From contig NZ_LT607410.1 in the NCBI RefSeq assembly GCF_900091515.1, forward strand, positions 3,844,001 through 3,908,000: a stretch of DNA of 64,000 nucleotides, written 5' to 3'. A program made the translations under genes and the position numbers. Positions 52,677 to 60,414 of the stretch are shown here, piece by piece (positions within the stretch are counted from its first letter, which is position 1; each line of letters opens with the position of its first letter). Under the pieces are notes generated by a model. That model saw only the letters and a list, made by a program, of their open reading frames with translations, made no database searches and was not told where the DNA came from. The stretch comes from Micromonospora purpureochromogenes (lineage in GTDB: Bacteria; Actinomycetota; Actinomycetes; Mycobacteriales; Micromonosporaceae).

Positions 52677-52737
52677 CGGCCGTCGCCCCCGGCCCGGCCG
52701 GGAGCGAGGGTGGGTCCTCCGCCTGGCGCGGCGCGGG

Positions 52738-53736
52738 TCAGCCGCGGCGGCGGGCCCGCGCCGCCCAGATCGCGTACGCCGGGTCCCGGTCGAGGTTGTG
52801 CCGGTCCCGGTCGTAGCGGCGGGTGGTGCGCGGGTCGGCGTGACCCATGGCGTCCTGCACGTCCTCCAGCGGCACGCCCTCGGAGCGGGCGGTGGTGGCG
52901 AAGGCGTGCCGCAGCGAGTGCGGCGACAGCTTCGCCGCCGCCGGAATGCCGGCGGCCAGGGCGAGCCGGCGGACCAGCCGGAACACCGAGTGCCGGTCGA
53001 GTCGACCGCCGGTGGCGGTGGCCAGCAACGGGCCGGTGAGCTGCTCCACGCCCACCCCCTGCGCGGCCGCCCGGTCGGCCAGGTACGCGTCGACGGCGTA
53101 CGCGGTGCCGGGGGTCAGCGCCCGACGGCGTGGCTTGCCGCCCTTGCCGACGAACCGCACGCTGCGGTGCCCCCGCTCGGCGCCCAGGTCGTCGAGGTTC
53201 AGCGAGACCAGCTCCCCCACCCGCAGCCCGAGGTCGGCGAGCAGGGCGATGGCGGCCCGGTTGCGGGCGGCGGTCGGGCCGGTGTCGGTGTCGGCGGCGG
53301 CCAGCAACGCGTCCACCTCCTCGGGGGTGAGCCCGACGGTGGCCGAGTGGTCCCGGTCGACGCGCGGCCGGTCGGCGCCGGAGACCGGGTTCGCCTCCAC
53401 CGCCCGCAGCTTGACCAGGAAGTCGTACCAGCTGGAGAGCGCGGAGAGCTTGCGGGCCACGGTCGCCGGGGTCAGCGGCCGGCCGGTCCGCGCGCCGAGG
53501 GTGGCCTCCAGGTCGCGGCCGTAGGCGTTGACGTCGAGGAAGTTGGCGTGCAGCGGGTCCAGCTGACGGGCGGCGCACCAGGCCAGCCAGCCGGCGATGT
53601 CCCGCCGGTACGCGGTGCGGGTGTGCTCCGACAGCCGCCGGTTGCGCAGCCACGCCTCGGTGAAGTCGACCGGCCCGGTCGGCAGGGCGGGCCGGGCCGA
53701 GGCGCGGGGCAGGACCGGGACGTCAGAACGCAGCAT
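52738..53736 (-). CDS. Tyrosine recombinase (site-specific)
   Basis: A 332-residue recombinase, complete: core-binding domain (SEHTRTAYRRDIAGWLAWCA), then Arg in LGLRVGELVSL, Lys in VGKGGKPRRR, SPHSLRH with the second Arg, His in AMGHADPRTT and Tyr in RRYDRDR. It is Xer-sized and different from the recombinase at 30950; the two share only the general pattern. ATG at 53736. It is divergent from the WYL regulator. No dif-like 28-bp site was seen around it, and the neighbouring genes look intact. Confidence 0.9.
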   Translation of the reverse strand: MLRSDVPVLPRASARPALPTGPVDFTEAWLRNRRLSEHTRTAYRRDIAGWLAWCAARQLDPLHANFLDVNAYGRDLEATLGARTGRPLTPATVARKLSALSSWYDFLVKLRAVEANPVSGADRPRVDRDHSATVGLTPEEVDALLAAADTDTGPTAARNRAAIALLADLGLRVGELVSLNLDDLGAERGHRSVRFVGKGGKPRRRALTPGTAYAVDAYLADRAAAQGVGVEQLTGPLLATATGGRLDRHSVFRLVRRLALAAGIPAAAKLSPHSLRHAFATTARSEGVPLEDVQDAMGHADPRTTRRYDRDRHNLDRDPAYAIWAARARRRG

Positions 53737-53817
53737 GTGAAAAAGGCTCTCAGCCTCGGCGGCCAATGACCACGAGGCGCGCCCGAGCGGATCCGTGGCG
53801 CGCGCTACCGTCGTCGG

Positions 53818-54840
53818 GTGCGCGCCAGCCGGCTGGTCTCCCTGCTGCTGCTCCTGCAGACCCGGGGGCGGATGACCGCCCAGGAACTCGCCGAGGCGCT
53901 GGAGGTCTCGGTGCGTACCGTCTACCGCGACGTCGAGGCGCTCGGCGCCTCCGGCGTCCCGGTGTACGCCGACCGGGGCCCGGCCGGCGGTTACCGGCTG
54001 CTCGGCGGCTACCGCACCCGGCTGACCGGGATGACCTCGGACGAGGCGGCGGCGCTGTTCCTGGCCGGGGTCCCCGGGCCGGCCGCGGAACTCGGCCTCG
54101 GCGCGGTCCTCACCGCGGCCGAGTTGAAGCTGCGCGCCGCCCTGCCGCCGGACCTGGCCGAGCAGGGCGACCGGATCCGGCAGCGGTTCCACCTGGACGC
54201 GCCCGGCTGGTTCCGGGACCCGGAACCCACCCCGCACCTGACCGCGCTGGCCGAGGCGATCTGGGAGGAGCGCCTGGTCGATCTCCGCTACCAGCGGTGG
54301 AAGCGCCCCCGCGAGGTCAGTCGGGTGCTGGCGCCGCTGGGCGTGGTGCTCAAGGCCGGCCGCTGGTACCTGGTGGCCCGGGCCGGGGAGCAGGTCCGCA
54401 CCTACCGGGTCGCGGCCGTCCTGGCGCTGACCGTGCGCGACGAGCGGTTCGACCGGCCCGCCGACTTCGACCTGGTCGCCTTCTGGCGCGAGTGGACCGA
54501 CCGCTACGAGCGCGGCGTCTACCGCGACGAGGCCCGGGTGCGGGTCACGGCGGCGGCGCTGGAGTTCATGGCGTACGTCTTCCCGCCGGCGATGAGCCGG
54601 GCGGCCCGGGCGGCGGCCGAAGCGCCGGACGCGCACGGCTGGCTGCACACGACGGTGCCGATCGAGTCGGTGCGGCACGGGCACACCGAGCTGCTGAAGC
54701 TGGGTGCGCAGGTGGAGGTGCTCGCCCCGGCGGAGTTGCGGGAGCTGATGGCGGCCACCGCCCACGCGATGGCCGCCATCTATCCGGGGCCGGCGGACGC
54801 GCCGCCCACGTCCACCGGCGATCCCACCGTCACGAGGTGA
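53818..54840 (+). CDS. YafY-type WYL-domain regulator
   Basis: A 340-residue protein with an HTH_11 domain (RLVSLLLLLQTRGRMTAQEL, AEALEVSVRTVYRDVEALGA) and a WYL domain (RWYLVARAGEQVRTYRV). It is the second WYL regulator in the window, about 40 kb from the first. The start is GTG at 53818, in a 81-base gap facing the recombinase. Its stop overlaps the converging Hsp20 gene by 11 bases. Targets and ligand unknown. Confidence 0.9.
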   Translation: MRASRLVSLLLLLQTRGRMTAQELAEALEVSVRTVYRDVEALGASGVPVYADRGPAGGYRLLGGYRTRLTGMTSDEAAALFLAGVPGPAAELGLGAVLTAAELKLRAALPPDLAEQGDRIRQRFHLDAPGWFRDPEPTPHLTALAEAIWEERLVDLRYQRWKRPREVSRVLAPLGVVLKAGRWYLVARAGEQVRTYRVAAVLALTVRDERFDRPADFDLVAFWREWTDRYERGVYRDEARVRVTAAALEFMAYVFPPAMSRAARAAAEAPDAHGWLHTTVPIESVRHGHTELLKLGAQVEVLAPAELRELMAATAHAMAAIYPGPADAPPTSTGDPTVTR

Positions 54841-55261
54841 GCTGCTTGTGCCCGTTGCCGCTGCTGCCGGCGGTGACGGTGACCCGGCGCGGCTTGGCGC
54901 GCTCCGCGATCGGGATGCGCAGCGTCAGCACGCCGTTGTCGTACCCGGCCTCGAGGCGGTCGGCGTCGAGGGTGTCGCCGAGGAACAGCTGCCGGGTGAA
55001 GGTGCCCATCGGACGTTCGGCGGCGACCAGCTCGACGTTGTCGCCGGTGGGGCGGCGCCGCTCGGCGCGGACGGTCAGCACGTTGCGCTCGACGGTGCAG
55101 TCGATGCTGTCGGGGTCGACGCCGGGCAGGTCGAACGCGGCGTAGAAGTGGTCGCCGTCGCGGTAGGCGTCCAGGTGCATGACGGCGGGGCGGCTGGTGG
55201 TGCCGAACAGCTGCTCGGCGAGCCGGTCGATCTCACGGAACGGGTCGGTACGCATCAGCAT
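54830..55261 (-). CDS. Small heat-shock protein (Hsp20/alpha-crystallin family)
   Basis: A 143-residue chaperone. An N-terminal arm (MLMRTDPFREIDRLAEQLFG) is followed by the alpha-crystallin domain (residues 35-120, with FDLPGVDPDSIDCTVERNVL and then YDNGVLTLRIPI, containing the I-x-I pair at the end). It binds unfolding proteins. ATG at 55261 has GGAGG 8 bases upstream. The upstream region has a HAIR operator, so it is probably under HspR and heat-inducible. It overlaps the end of the WYL gene by 11 bases. Confidence 0.95.
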   Translation of the reverse strand: MLMRTDPFREIDRLAEQLFGTTSRPAVMHLDAYRDGDHFYAAFDLPGVDPDSIDCTVERNVLTVRAERRRPTGDNVELVAAERPMGTFTRQLFLGDTLDADRLEAGYDNGVLTLRIPIAERAKPRRVTVTAGSSGNGHKQLTS

Positions 55262-55300
55262 GGTCGTGCCTCCTCGGTTCTCCTGGCCGAAGGTGCCGTA

Positions 55301-55321
55301 GTTGAGTCCGTACGACTCAAC
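55301..55321 (-). promoter_or_regulatory. HAIR operator (HspR-type) before the hsp20 gene
   Basis: GTTGAGT, seven bases (CCGTACG), ACTCAAC: the HspR-associated inverted repeat CTTGAGT-N7-ACTCAAG with only the outermost base pair changed. It lies 40 bases upstream of the hsp20 start. Confidence 0.85.
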
Positions 55322-55331
55322 TTCCTCTTCT

Positions 55332-55856
55332 CTATCTAGCGCGCCGCGCGCCCGGCGTCAACTCACAGAGGACCTTCTCGAACCAGTGCTCGGCGTACAC
55401 GTCGTCGTTGTAGGCGGGGATCTCGAGATAGCCGTGCCGGGCGTACAGGGCGCGGGCCTCGACCAGGTCGGCGCGGGTGTCCAGCCGGATCCGGTCGGCC
55501 CCGAGCGCGCGGGCGTGCCGCTCGGCGCCGGCCAGCAGCGCGGCGCCGCCGCCGTGGCCCCGGTGGGCGGGGTGGACGAAGACCCGGGTCAGTTCCGCCC
55601 AGCCCGGCCGCAGCCGCAGCCCGGCACAGCCGGCGGGTCGGCCGTCGCGGTACGCCACCAGCAGCAGCCCGGTCGGCGGGACGAGGTCGTCGCTGGGAGA
55701 TTCGGCCACCGCCGCCTCGACCTCGCCGGGCCGGAGGTCCCGGCGGTGGTAGCGGCGGACGATCTCCTCGAAGTAGCGCCGAAGCAGAGCCGCCGCGTCG
55801 GGGTCGGCGGGCCGGGCCGGCATCAGCGTCCAGGTGCTCGGGTCAGTGGTGCGCAC
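55332..55856 (-). CDS. GNAT-family acetyltransferase
   Basis: A 174-residue N-acetyltransferase with the acetyl-CoA loop HPAHRGHGGGAALLAGAE and the late LYARHGYLEIPAY. It is compact and without a partner domain. Substrate unknown. The start is GTG at 55856. It is transcribed in the same direction as the hsp20 gene, but the HAIR site lies between them, so hsp20 has its own promoter. Confidence 0.9.
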   Translation of the reverse strand: MRTTDPSTWTLMPARPADPDAAALLRRYFEEIVRRYHRRDLRPGEVEAAVAESPSDDLVPPTGLLLVAYRDGRPAGCAGLRLRPGWAELTRVFVHPAHRGHGGGAALLAGAERHARALGADRIRLDTRADLVEARALYARHGYLEIPAYNDDVYAEHWFEKVLCELTPGARRAR

Positions 55857-55916
55857 CCGTCGATCCTCGCGCCCGGGTCAACGCAATTCCGCTGACGACG
55901 GGACCGGCCCGGCCGG

Positions 55917-55957
55917 GGACGCGGCGGCGGCGCCCCCGCATCGGGGACGCCGCCGTC
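55917..55957 (-). terminator. GC-rich hairpin after the DUF6069-like gene
   Basis: GGCGGCG and CGCCGCC plus CCCC and GGGG can pair around CGCAT, in the 113-base gap downstream of the DUF6069-like stop on the minus strand. Imperfect, hence moderate support. Confidence 0.45.
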
Positions 55958-55969
55958 AGCCGTCGGTCG

Positions 55970-56383
55970 TCAGCGGGCGCGCCGTGGCAGGAAGGCGATC
56001 AGCACCGCGGCGACGGCCAGGTGCATCGTCCCCAGCATCACCTTGGCGCCGGTGGTGGCCTCGGTGGCGACGACGGGGACGAGGGAGAGCAGGGCGATCA
56101 GCACCGCGAGCGCGATCCAGACAACGGTGGCCCGCCGGCCGGCGAAGCGCTCCAGCAGGACCAGTCCGGCCCAGCCCACCAGCGCCGAGCCGAGGGAAAA
56201 GACGATGACCGGCACGACGCCGACGACGAACGCCGGCTGCCCGGGATTTACGACGGTGTAGTCGACGCCGGCGACGGCGCCCACGGTCCAGAGCACGACG
56301 CAGGTCAGGACGGTGACGGCCACACCGAGTGCGCGGCGGCGCAGGGACGAGGTCGTGGCGGTGGGATGCGCGGTCGCGGTCAT
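55970..56383 (-). CDS. Four-helix membrane protein, DUF6069-like
   Basis: A 137-residue protein with four hydrophobic helices (ALGVAVTVLTCVVLWTVGAV, VVGVVPVIVFSLGSALVGW, VVWIALAVLIALLSLVPVV and MLGTMHLAVAAVLIAFLP). This is the DUF6069 pattern. ATG at 56383. It is read after a MarR gene on the same strand. A dyad at 56427-56448 in the gap suggests that the MarR protein controls it. Role unknown, perhaps a stress membrane protein. Confidence 0.8.
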   Translation of the reverse strand: MTATAHPTATTSSLRRRALGVAVTVLTCVVLWTVGAVAGVDYTVVNPGQPAFVVGVVPVIVFSLGSALVGWAGLVLLERFAGRRATVVWIALAVLIALLSLVPVVATEATTGAKVMLGTMHLAVAAVLIAFLPRRAR

Positions 56384-56426
56384 GCGTGCTCCTCGGTCAG
56401 GGAACCAGACAGGTGCGACCGTACCA

Positions 56427-56448
56427 GATAGTTTTGTTCGGAACTATC
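56427..56448. promoter_or_regulatory. MarR-type operator before the DUF6069-like gene
   Basis: GATAGTT, eight bases (TTGTTCGG), AACTATC: a perfect 7-8-7 dyad between the marR stop and the DUF6069-like start. A related half, CCAGATGGTTT, stands at 56955-56965 upstream of the marR gene, compared with CCAGATAGTTT at 56424-56434. Confidence 0.65.
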
Positions 56449-56458
56449 CTGCTCGGGA

Positions 56459-56926
56459 CTAGCAGGCGGGGTGCACGCCGCAGGCTCCGCCGCCGGCCAG
56501 CCGGCCGCCGGCCAGGGCGCTGATCGAGCGCAGGAACACGGCGCGGTCGGCCTCGGGCAGGGTGGCCAGCACGTCCCGCTGGATCCGGCCGGCGATCTCC
56601 TGCGCCTCGTCCAGGACCTTCTCCCCCTCCGGGGTCACCTCGACCAGCCGCGCCCGCCGGTCGCTCGGCGAGGGCAGGCGTCGGGCCAGGCCCGCGCCCT
56701 CCAACTGGTCCAGGGTCACCACCATGGTGGTCTTGTCGATCCCGCACAGCTCGCCGATCTGCCGCTGGGTCAGTCCGCCGGGCCGCGCCTTGAGCAGCAC
56801 GCAGTGCGCGCGCGGGGAGATGCCCAGCCGGGCCAGGCCGGCAGCGTGCTCCGCCATCAGCGCGTGACTCGCCCAGGAGAGCAGGAACATCAGGTCGGGT
56901 GAGCCATCGAGCGAGCGGGAGGTCAT
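56459..56926 (-). CDS. MarR-family regulator
   Basis: A 155-residue winged-helix regulator (LTQRQIGELCGIDKTTMVVT, LDQLEGAGLARRLPSPSDRR). Its C-terminus ends with GGACGVHPAC, containing two cysteines, which may be a redox or metal switch as in OhrR-like or MarR proteins; this is inference. ATG at 56926. It is followed by the DUF6069-like gene with a dyad operator in between, and a similar half-site is upstream of its own start. Confidence 0.9.
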   Translation of the reverse strand: MTSRSLDGSPDLMFLLSWASHALMAEHAAGLARLGISPRAHCVLLKARPGGLTQRQIGELCGIDKTTMVVTLDQLEGAGLARRLPSPSDRRARLVEVTPEGEKVLDEAQEIAGRIQRDVLATLPEADRAVFLRSISALAGGRLAGGGACGVHPAC

Positions 56927-56978
56927 GCCCCGAGGCTAACAACACCGTCCGGCACCAGATGGTTTGCGCCCCGGACGG

Positions 56979-57497
56979 TCACGGCCCGATGCGCCAGTAG
57001 ATCCCCTGCTCACGGGCGAGCAACTGCTCGTCCACCAGGTGGCGACGCAGGGTCACGTGGTCCGAGCCGCCGCCGTCGCACCAGCGCCGCAGGATCTCGT
57101 CGACCGCCGGTTCCGGGTAGCGCACGCCCGGCTCGAACGCGGCCACGACGTGGGCCAGCAGCACCCGCCGCCGGCCGCGCTGCGCCGGCAGCCGCACCAC
57201 CACCCCGTCGCGCAGGAAGCTGCGCAGCACCCGGTCCGTCGGTTCGTCCGCGGCGGCGTCCGGTGCCGGTGTCCGCGCGGCCTCGCGGAACCGGTCGGCG
57301 TCGACCCGCAGGTCAGCGCCCGCGTCGACGATCACCCCGGCGTCGACCAGGCGCCGCAGCGCGGTGAGCACCTGCCGGGTCGGCAGGCCGGTGCGGTCCG
57401 CCACCGCCGTCGCGTCGGCGGCGCCGAGCACGATCGCCGCGAAGACCTGTCGCCGTACGTGGTCGGCGAGGGCGCCCGCCAGAGCCTGGGCCGTCAT
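56979..57497 (-). CDS. DUF2087-type winged-helix protein
   Basis: A 172-residue protein. The N-terminal ArsR/GntR-like winged helix (LADHVRRQVFAAIVLGAADA, VADRTGLPTRQVLTALRRLV) is followed by the DUF2087 region (FLRDGVVVRLPAQRGRRRVL, then YPEPAVDEILRRWCDGGG and VTLRRHLVDEQLLAREQGIY). Presumably a regulator of unknown ligand. ATG 57497 was chosen; GTG 57506 is too close to the AGGGTGG site. It stands behind a MarR gene on the same strand. Confidence 0.85.
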   Translation of the reverse strand: MTAQALAGALADHVRRQVFAAIVLGAADATAVADRTGLPTRQVLTALRRLVDAGVIVDAGADLRVDADRFREAARTPAPDAAADEPTDRVLRSFLRDGVVVRLPAQRGRRRVLLAHVVAAFEPGVRYPEPAVDEILRRWCDGGGSDHVTLRRHLVDEQLLAREQGIYWRIGP

Positions 57498-57552
57498 GCC
57501 GGCCACCCTGCCAGCCGGCTCACCGGCGACGCCAGGCGTTTTCCCGGCCGGC

Positions 57553-58050
57553 TCAGGCCGTGGTGCGTTCCGCGTGCAGCGAGACCCGCCGCAGCAGGTC
57601 GGCCAGGAGTCGGCGCTCGTCCGGGGTGAGCACGCCGAGCAGCCGGTGCTCCTCCTGGCCGATCACCTCTATCGCCGCGTGCCAGGCCGCGCGCCCGGCC
57701 TCGGTCAGCTCCACGTCGACCCGGCGCCGGTCCACCGTCGAGGGGATGCGCCGCACGAAGCCGCGTCGCTGCAGGGCGTCGACCCGGGCGGTCACCGAGG
57801 CGGGCGCCATCGCCATGTCGTCGGCCAGCTCGCCGGGGGTCGCCCGGCCGCGCCGCCCGGCGAGGGCGTGCAGGGTGTCGTACTCGTGGGCGGGCAGGCC
57901 GAGCTCGGCCAGGGAGCGGTCCTTGACCGTGCGCAGGTGCCGGGTGAAGCCGGACATCCGGGTGACCGCCCCCTCGACGTCGGGGTCGAGTTCCGGCAGC
58001 ACGGGCAGCCAGCGCTCGATGTGCCGATCGGTGCGGTCGCGTGCGGTCAT
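57553..58050 (-). CDS. MarR-family regulator next to an MFS exporter
   Basis: A 165-residue winged-helix regulator (TPGELADDMAMAPASVTARV, DALQRRGFVRRIPSTVDRRR). It is divergent from an MFS transporter, with 68 bases between the starts, and two direct copies of TTCG-N-TG-N-CGAAAT lie in that gap. It most likely represses the transporter and itself until an exported compound binds. ATG at 58050. Confidence 0.92.
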   Translation of the reverse strand: MTARDRTDRHIERWLPVLPELDPDVEGAVTRMSGFTRHLRTVKDRSLAELGLPAHEYDTLHALAGRRGRATPGELADDMAMAPASVTARVDALQRRGFVRRIPSTVDRRRVDVELTEAGRAAWHAAIEVIGQEEHRLLGVLTPDERRLLADLLRRVSLHAERTTA

Positions 58051-58078
58051 GTCGCCACTGTACGTCGACAGCTAAATA

Positions 58079-58107
58079 TTCGTTGACGAAATGTTCGGTG
58101 TCGAAAT
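58079..58107. promoter_or_regulatory. Two operator copies between marR and the MFS gene
   Basis: TTCGTTGACGAAAT (58079-58092) and TTCGGTGTCGAAAT (58094-58107) share the partial dyad TTCG-N4-CGAA and are 15 bases apart. They lie 12 bases before the MFS start and 28 bases from the marR start. Confidence 0.65.
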
Positions 58108-58118
58108 AGCTTGGCGGG

Positions 58119-59348
58119 GTGACACATCCACTCCGCGTACGCTCCTTCCGGCTGCTGTTCCTCGGCCGCACCGTCTCCGGCCTGGGCGACGCGGTCGTAC
58201 CGGTCGCCCTCGCCCTGGCGGTGCTCCGCGCCACCGGCTCCACCGGCTCGCTGGCCCTGGTGCTGGCCTGCGCCATGGTCCCCCGGCTGCTCCTGCTGCC
58301 CCTGGGGGGCGTGGTGGCCGACCGGTTCCACGCCCAACGGGTCGCCGTGACCACCGACCTGGTGCGCTGCGCCGCGCAACTGGTGGTCGGGGTGCAACTG
58401 CTCGCCGACACCCCCTCGCTGACCCACGTCGCGGTGGCCGCCGCGGTCGGCGGCGCCGCCTCCGCCTTCGCCATCCCCACCGCCGCCCCGCTGGTCGCCG
58501 GCACCGTCGAGGCCGACGGGCGGCAACGCGCCAACGCCCTGCTGGGGGTGACCGCCAACGCCAGCCGGCTCGCCGGCCCCGCCCTGGCCGGGCTGCTGAT
58601 CTGGGCCGCCGGCCCCGGCTGGGCGTTCATCCTCGACGGGATCTCCTTCGCCGTCAGCGCCCTGCTGCTGGCCGCCATCCGGGTCCGGCACGTGCCGGTG
58701 CCGCGCCGCTCCCTCGGCACCGACCTGGTGCGCGGCTGGCGGGAGGTGCGCGCCCGCGACTGGTACTGGACCAGCCTGGTCGGGCACGGCGTGTGGAACG
58801 GCGCCGCGGCCGTGCTGATGACCCTCGGCCCCGCGGTCGCCGTCGACCGCCTCGGCGGCGAGGGCGTGTGGGTGCTCATGCTCCAGGGCGGGGCCGTCGG
58901 CATGCTGGCCGGATCCCTGGCGGCCGCCCGGTTCCGGCCCCGCCGGCCCGTCCTGGTCGGCAACCTCGCCCTGGCCACGTACGCGGTCCCGCTGGCGTTG
59001 CTGGCCGCCGCGGCGCCCGCCCCGGCGGTGATCGCCGCGTACTGCCTCGCGCTGACCGCGCTGGGCTTCCTCAACCCGGTCTGGGAGACCGTGGTGCAGG
59101 GGCAGTTCGCGCCCGAGGTGCTCGCCCGGGTCACCTCGTACGACTGGCTGATGTCGCTGGGCGCGATGCCGATCGGCTACGCGGTCGCCCCGCTCGCCGC
59201 CGGAGCCTGGGGCGCGTCCGCGCCACTGGCCGGGGCGGCGCTGCTGGTCGCGCTCGCCTGCGCCGGCACCGCCGCCGTGCCGGGCGTACGGCGGCTGGCC
59301 TGGCCCGCCGCCCCGGCGCCGGAGCGGGCCGGGGCGGCGGTGGGCTGA
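58119..59348 (+). CDS. MFS exporter
   Basis: A 409-residue transporter with 12 helices. The first loop carries LFLGRTVSGLGDAVVPVALA, and PLGGVVADRFHAQRVAV is the motif-A-like loop after helix 2. It belongs to the DHA-like (EntS/MdtH-type) exporters. The GTG at 58119 follows a site-poor leader, so expression may be low without induction. It is divergent from the MarR gene and converges with the cupin gene. The substrate is unknown. Confidence 0.9.
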   Translation: MTHPLRVRSFRLLFLGRTVSGLGDAVVPVALALAVLRATGSTGSLALVLACAMVPRLLLLPLGGVVADRFHAQRVAVTTDLVRCAAQLVVGVQLLADTPSLTHVAVAAAVGGAASAFAIPTAAPLVAGTVEADGRQRANALLGVTANASRLAGPALAGLLIWAAGPGWAFILDGISFAVSALLLAAIRVRHVPVPRRSLGTDLVRGWREVRARDWYWTSLVGHGVWNGAAAVLMTLGPAVAVDRLGGEGVWVLMLQGGAVGMLAGSLAAARFRPRRPVLVGNLALATYAVPLALLAAAAPAPAVIAAYCLALTALGFLNPVWETVVQGQFAPEVLARVTSYDWLMSLGAMPIGYAVAPLAAGAWGASAPLAGAALLVALACAGTAAVPGVRRLAWPAAPAPERAGAAVG

Positions 59349-59352
59349 CCGG

Positions 59353-59748
59353 TCAGAGCACGTGGCCGGTGGTGGCGTCCACGTGCTCGGGGATCTCGTC
59401 GTGCCGGTCCCCGACACTGGGCGTGCCGGAGGGCTCGAACATCAGGATGGACGCCCCGTCCGCCGAGGACGGCCGGTGCGGGGTCCCGCGTGGCACCACG
59501 TACACCGCGCCGCGCGGCAGCACCACCGTCCGCTCGCCGTCGCCGTCGCTGTCGCGCAGCGCGATGTGCAGCTCGCCGTCGAGGACCAGGAAGAACTCGT
59601 CGGTGTGGTCGTGGACGTGCCAGACGTGCTCCCCGGCCACCTTCGCGATCCGTACGTCGTACTCGTTGACCCGGGTGACGATCCGCGGGCTCCACAGCTG
59701 GTCGAAACCGGCCAAGGCCACCGCCAGGTCGATCGGCTCATCGCTCAT
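59353..59748 (-). CDS. Cupin-domain protein
   Basis: A 131-residue single cupin. Metal ligands are seen in HVWHVHDHTDEFFLVLDGEL (His, His, Glu) and the second motif has the histidine in PRGTPHRPSS. The C-terminal tail is acidic and His-containing. Function unknown; such proteins are dioxygenases, isomerases or binding proteins. ATG at 59748. It converges with the MFS gene at 4 bases from its stop. Confidence 0.9.
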   Translation of the reverse strand: MSDEPIDLAVALAGFDQLWSPRIVTRVNEYDVRIAKVAGEHVWHVHDHTDEFFLVLDGELHIALRDSDGDGERTVVLPRGAVYVVPRGTPHRPSSADGASILMFEPSGTPSVGDRHDEIPEHVDATTGHVL

Positions 59749-59818
59749 CGGCCCATCCTGGCACCGCCGCGCCCGCGCGGGTGGTCCCCGGCGGGGCGCT
59801 CGGCGTCCCCCGCAGGGC

Positions 59819-60304
59819 TCAGAGGAAGCGGTGCATGATGTGCAGGCCGACCCGCTTGCCGTCGGGCAGCGCGAACGCCTCCGGCACGGTGCCGATCACC
59901 GTGAACCCGAGCCGCCGGTACAGCTCCACCGCCCACGTGTTGGACTCGGCAACCGCGTTGAACTGCATCGCCGCGTACCCCTGCCGGCGGGCCCAGTCCA
60001 GGGCGTACTCGACCATCGCCCGGCCGACGCCCCGGCCCCGCGCGTCGGCGGAGACCATGAAACTGGCCGTGGCGACGTGCGCGCCGGGCCCGGGCTTGTT
60101 CGGGCCGATCTTCGCCGTGCCGAGGACCCGATCACCGTCCAGGGCGACCACGGTCACCCCCGGCGGCGCCTCCACCCACATGGCGCGTGCCGACTCCTCG
60201 GTCAGCTTCGGGTCGTAGACGAAGGTGTCGGCGGCGGCGACGACCTCCCGCACGATCGACCACACCTGCGGCCAGTCGGCGTCGGTGAACTCTCTGATCA
60301 GCAT
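59819..60304 (-). CDS. GNAT-family acetyltransferase
   Basis: A 161-residue N-acetyltransferase (IREFTDADWPQVWSIVREVV at the start, acetyl-CoA loop SADARGRGVGRAMVEYAL, late ELYRRLGFTVIGT). This is the phosphinothricin/YhhY-like layout with a wide range of substrates. ATG at 60304. It is divergent from the glycosyltransferase-like gene, with 110 bases between them. Confidence 0.92.
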   Translation of the reverse strand: MLIREFTDADWPQVWSIVREVVAAADTFVYDPKLTEESARAMWVEAPPGVTVVALDGDRVLGTAKIGPNKPGPGAHVATASFMVSADARGRGVGRAMVEYALDWARRQGYAAMQFNAVAESNTWAVELYRRLGFTVIGTVPEAFALPDGKRVGLHIMHRFL

Positions 60305-60414
60305 CGGGGCAAAGCTAACCGCAGCCCCGCCGCGACGCCAAATGGATTCGACGGTGCCGAACCGTGACCGGAACGGGACATCGGGGTACGCACCCGAGCG
60401 GTCACCATGGGAGC

